A program made the position numbers and the translations under genes. From an uncultured Alphaproteobacteria bacterium (GTDB lineage Bacteria; Pseudomonadota; Alphaproteobacteria; CASFRQ01; SAAU01), in contig CASFRQ010000020.1 in the NCBI GenBank assembly GCA_949296785.1, forward strand, positions 1 through 16,025: a stretch of DNA of 16,025 bases, given 5' to 3'. Below are positions 15,118-16,025 of the stretch, piece after piece (within the stretch, counting starts at the first letter, position 1; each line of letters starts with the position of its first letter). Under the pieces are notes generated by a model, which saw only the letters and a list, made by a program, of their open reading frames with translations, did not search any database and was not told the DNA's origin.

Positions 15118-15449
15118 ACGGGCTTTAAAAAATGCGCTCGCGTTGTCGGCGATGTCATCGGTAAATACCATCCGCACGGGGATGCTTCCGTTTATGATGC
15201 TTTGGTGCGTTTGGCGCAGGATTTTTCCGTCCGCTATCCTTTGGTGGAAGGGCAGGGCAACTTCGGCAACATAGACGGCGACCATGCCGCCGCGATGCGA
15301 TATACGGAGGCGAGGATGACGCCGACCGCGGTCGCTTTGATGGCCGGATTGGACGATAACGCCGTGGATTTTGAACCGACTTACGACGGGGAGGAGATGG
15401 AACCGAAGGTCATGCCTTCTTCTTTCCCGAATCTGTTGGCAAACGGTTC
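15118..15449 (+). pseudogene. Truncated second copy of the parC active-site segment
   Basis: 332 bp align without a gap to parC 13067-13398, codons 58 to about 168, including the quinolone-site and catalytic Tyr codons. I count 13 differences, all at third codon positions and all silent, so the encoded peptide is identical. The frame differs from that of parC. It has no start codon before 15202 and no ribosome-binding site, and it runs on after the match into unrelated residues until 15660. It is therefore not a working ParC. It begins 12 nt past the parC stop and ends abruptly at AAACGGTTC. Confidence 0.95.
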
Positions 15450-15540
15450 AAAACGACTGTCAGGTAAAACAGGATTGAAGGTTTGCTTCGTCTTGGATGT
15501 CTGCCGGTCGTTTATCTTGTTTTTTGTTTTCGGATACCGG

Positions 15541-15880
15541 TTAGCACCGTCTGACTCTGGGAGAGGGGGGACAATTTTCTCTTTCTTAAAGATAGTAGTA
15601 TTGGTATCGTCTGATGCCGAGAGAGGGAGGTGTTTTCCCATCTCCTTTTTTCAAAGATAACAGCCTTAACATCAAGTGACATTAGGCGGCAATTTTTTTA
15701 TCATCCCCTCTTCTTAAAGACAGCTATATTGGCGCCGGGAGGCAGAAGTATTTTGCTGTCTCATCCTCCAAAAGATAGCGGTATTTATTCCGGTCGGCGC
15801 CGGGAGAGGGAGTTTACAATTTTCTTTTTCCAAAGATAGAAGTATCGGTATCGGGTGGTATTAGGAGATTTCTGAAGAAT
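15541..15880 (+). repeat. Degenerate tandem repeats, about 61-bp period
   Basis: An AAAGATAG-like core recurs at 15588, 15653, 15716, 15771 and 15832, at intervals of 65, 63, 55 and 61 bp. Each core is followed by a GTATTGGTATCG- or GGCGCC-like stretch, then GGGAGAGGGAG and a pyrimidine-rich run. Copies are diverged and carry small indels. No intact gene is seen here. Confidence 0.72.
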
Positions 15881-15908
15881 GACGGCGACTACTTCGCCGC
15901 TATATTGG

Positions 15909-15996
15909 TATACAAGGGCAAGAATGATTCCGATTGCCATCACTCGGCGGATGATAATGTTTTTTTATGCCTGCAACGGGTTTTCGTAAAGGTATT
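15909..15996 (+). pseudogene. Probable highly decayed parC pieces
   Basis: Bases 15909-15941 align with parC 13250-13282 at 23 of 33 positions, reading YTRARMIPIAI against YTEARMTPTAV, the catalytic-Tyr motif. Bases 15974-15996 match the last codons, stop and first downstream bases of parC (15091-15113) at 20 of 23 positions. Together with the copy at 15118 they suggest an older tandem parC whose middle has been lost or overwritten. Each match is short, so this is tentative. The last 29 bases of the window show nothing. Confidence 0.5.
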
Positions 15997-16025
15997 GAGT
16001 CTGAATGAAGGTGTTGAAAAAAAAC

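Noticed and set aside
15202..15660. 152-residue ORF as a stand-alone truncated ParC
   Set aside because: It has no ribosome-binding site and starts inside the copied segment. It contains only part of one domain and ends in unrelated residues from the repeat array.
15541..15880. CRISPR array
   Set aside because: Repeats are imperfect and unevenly spaced, repeat and spacer do not separate cleanly, and no cas gene is present.

Overview
The window looks like a piece of the chromosome of an uncultured, probably host-associated alphaproteobacterium. The grounds are protein-level likeness of ParC, Pgk, GapA and SucCD to alphaproteobacterial forms, a prepilin with an SMIEMLGVLAIIGVL-type leader such as I associate with gut Alphaproteobacteria, and AT-leaning codon use. 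This placement is inference; no 16S rRNA or other marker is present.

Layout, left to right. A type IV prepilin-like gene (48-590) is followed by hairpins and a terminator, then a scrambled remnant of gapA (about 801-1000) just upstream of intact gapA (1235-2242). pgk follows (2330-3523); both are lower-glycolysis genes, but a terminator separates them. After an antisense ORF remnant, a strong sigma70-type promoter drives a 1175-residue acidic protein (3853-7380) with an LPD7-like domain of the kind found in polyvalent proteins of conjugative elements and phages, plus recently homogenised internal repeats. On the minus strand come an outer-membrane beta-barrel protein (7925-8581) and a translationally coupled sucC-sucD pair (8731-10826) whose products lack the phospho-histidine and the glycine-rich ATP loop of normal succinyl-CoA synthetase. 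A small lipoprotein (10890-11228) and tRNA-Ser(GGA) (11270-11360) follow. A gene-poor kilobase holds decayed ORF pieces and a scrambled parC remnant (11884-12106). A small Dps/ferritin-like protein (12357-12713, minus) diverges from parC (12896-15106). Immediately after parC lies a 332-bp second copy of its active-site segment, then degenerate ~61-bp tandem repeats and more decayed parC-like pieces up to the window end.

The most striking feature is a recurring pattern. Two essential housekeeping genes, gapA and parC, are each bordered by fragments of themselves. The fragments are in shuffled order upstream of both genes, and one downstream parC fragment differs from parC at 13 positions that are all silent. 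This suggests repeated local duplication, or acquisition of diverged functional alleles, followed by decay.

The metabolic genes (GapA and Pgk in glycolysis, the altered SucCD pair near succinyl-CoA chemistry), the envelope proteins and topoisomerase IV do not form one operon or pathway. The window is mostly single genes or pairs, each with its own terminator.
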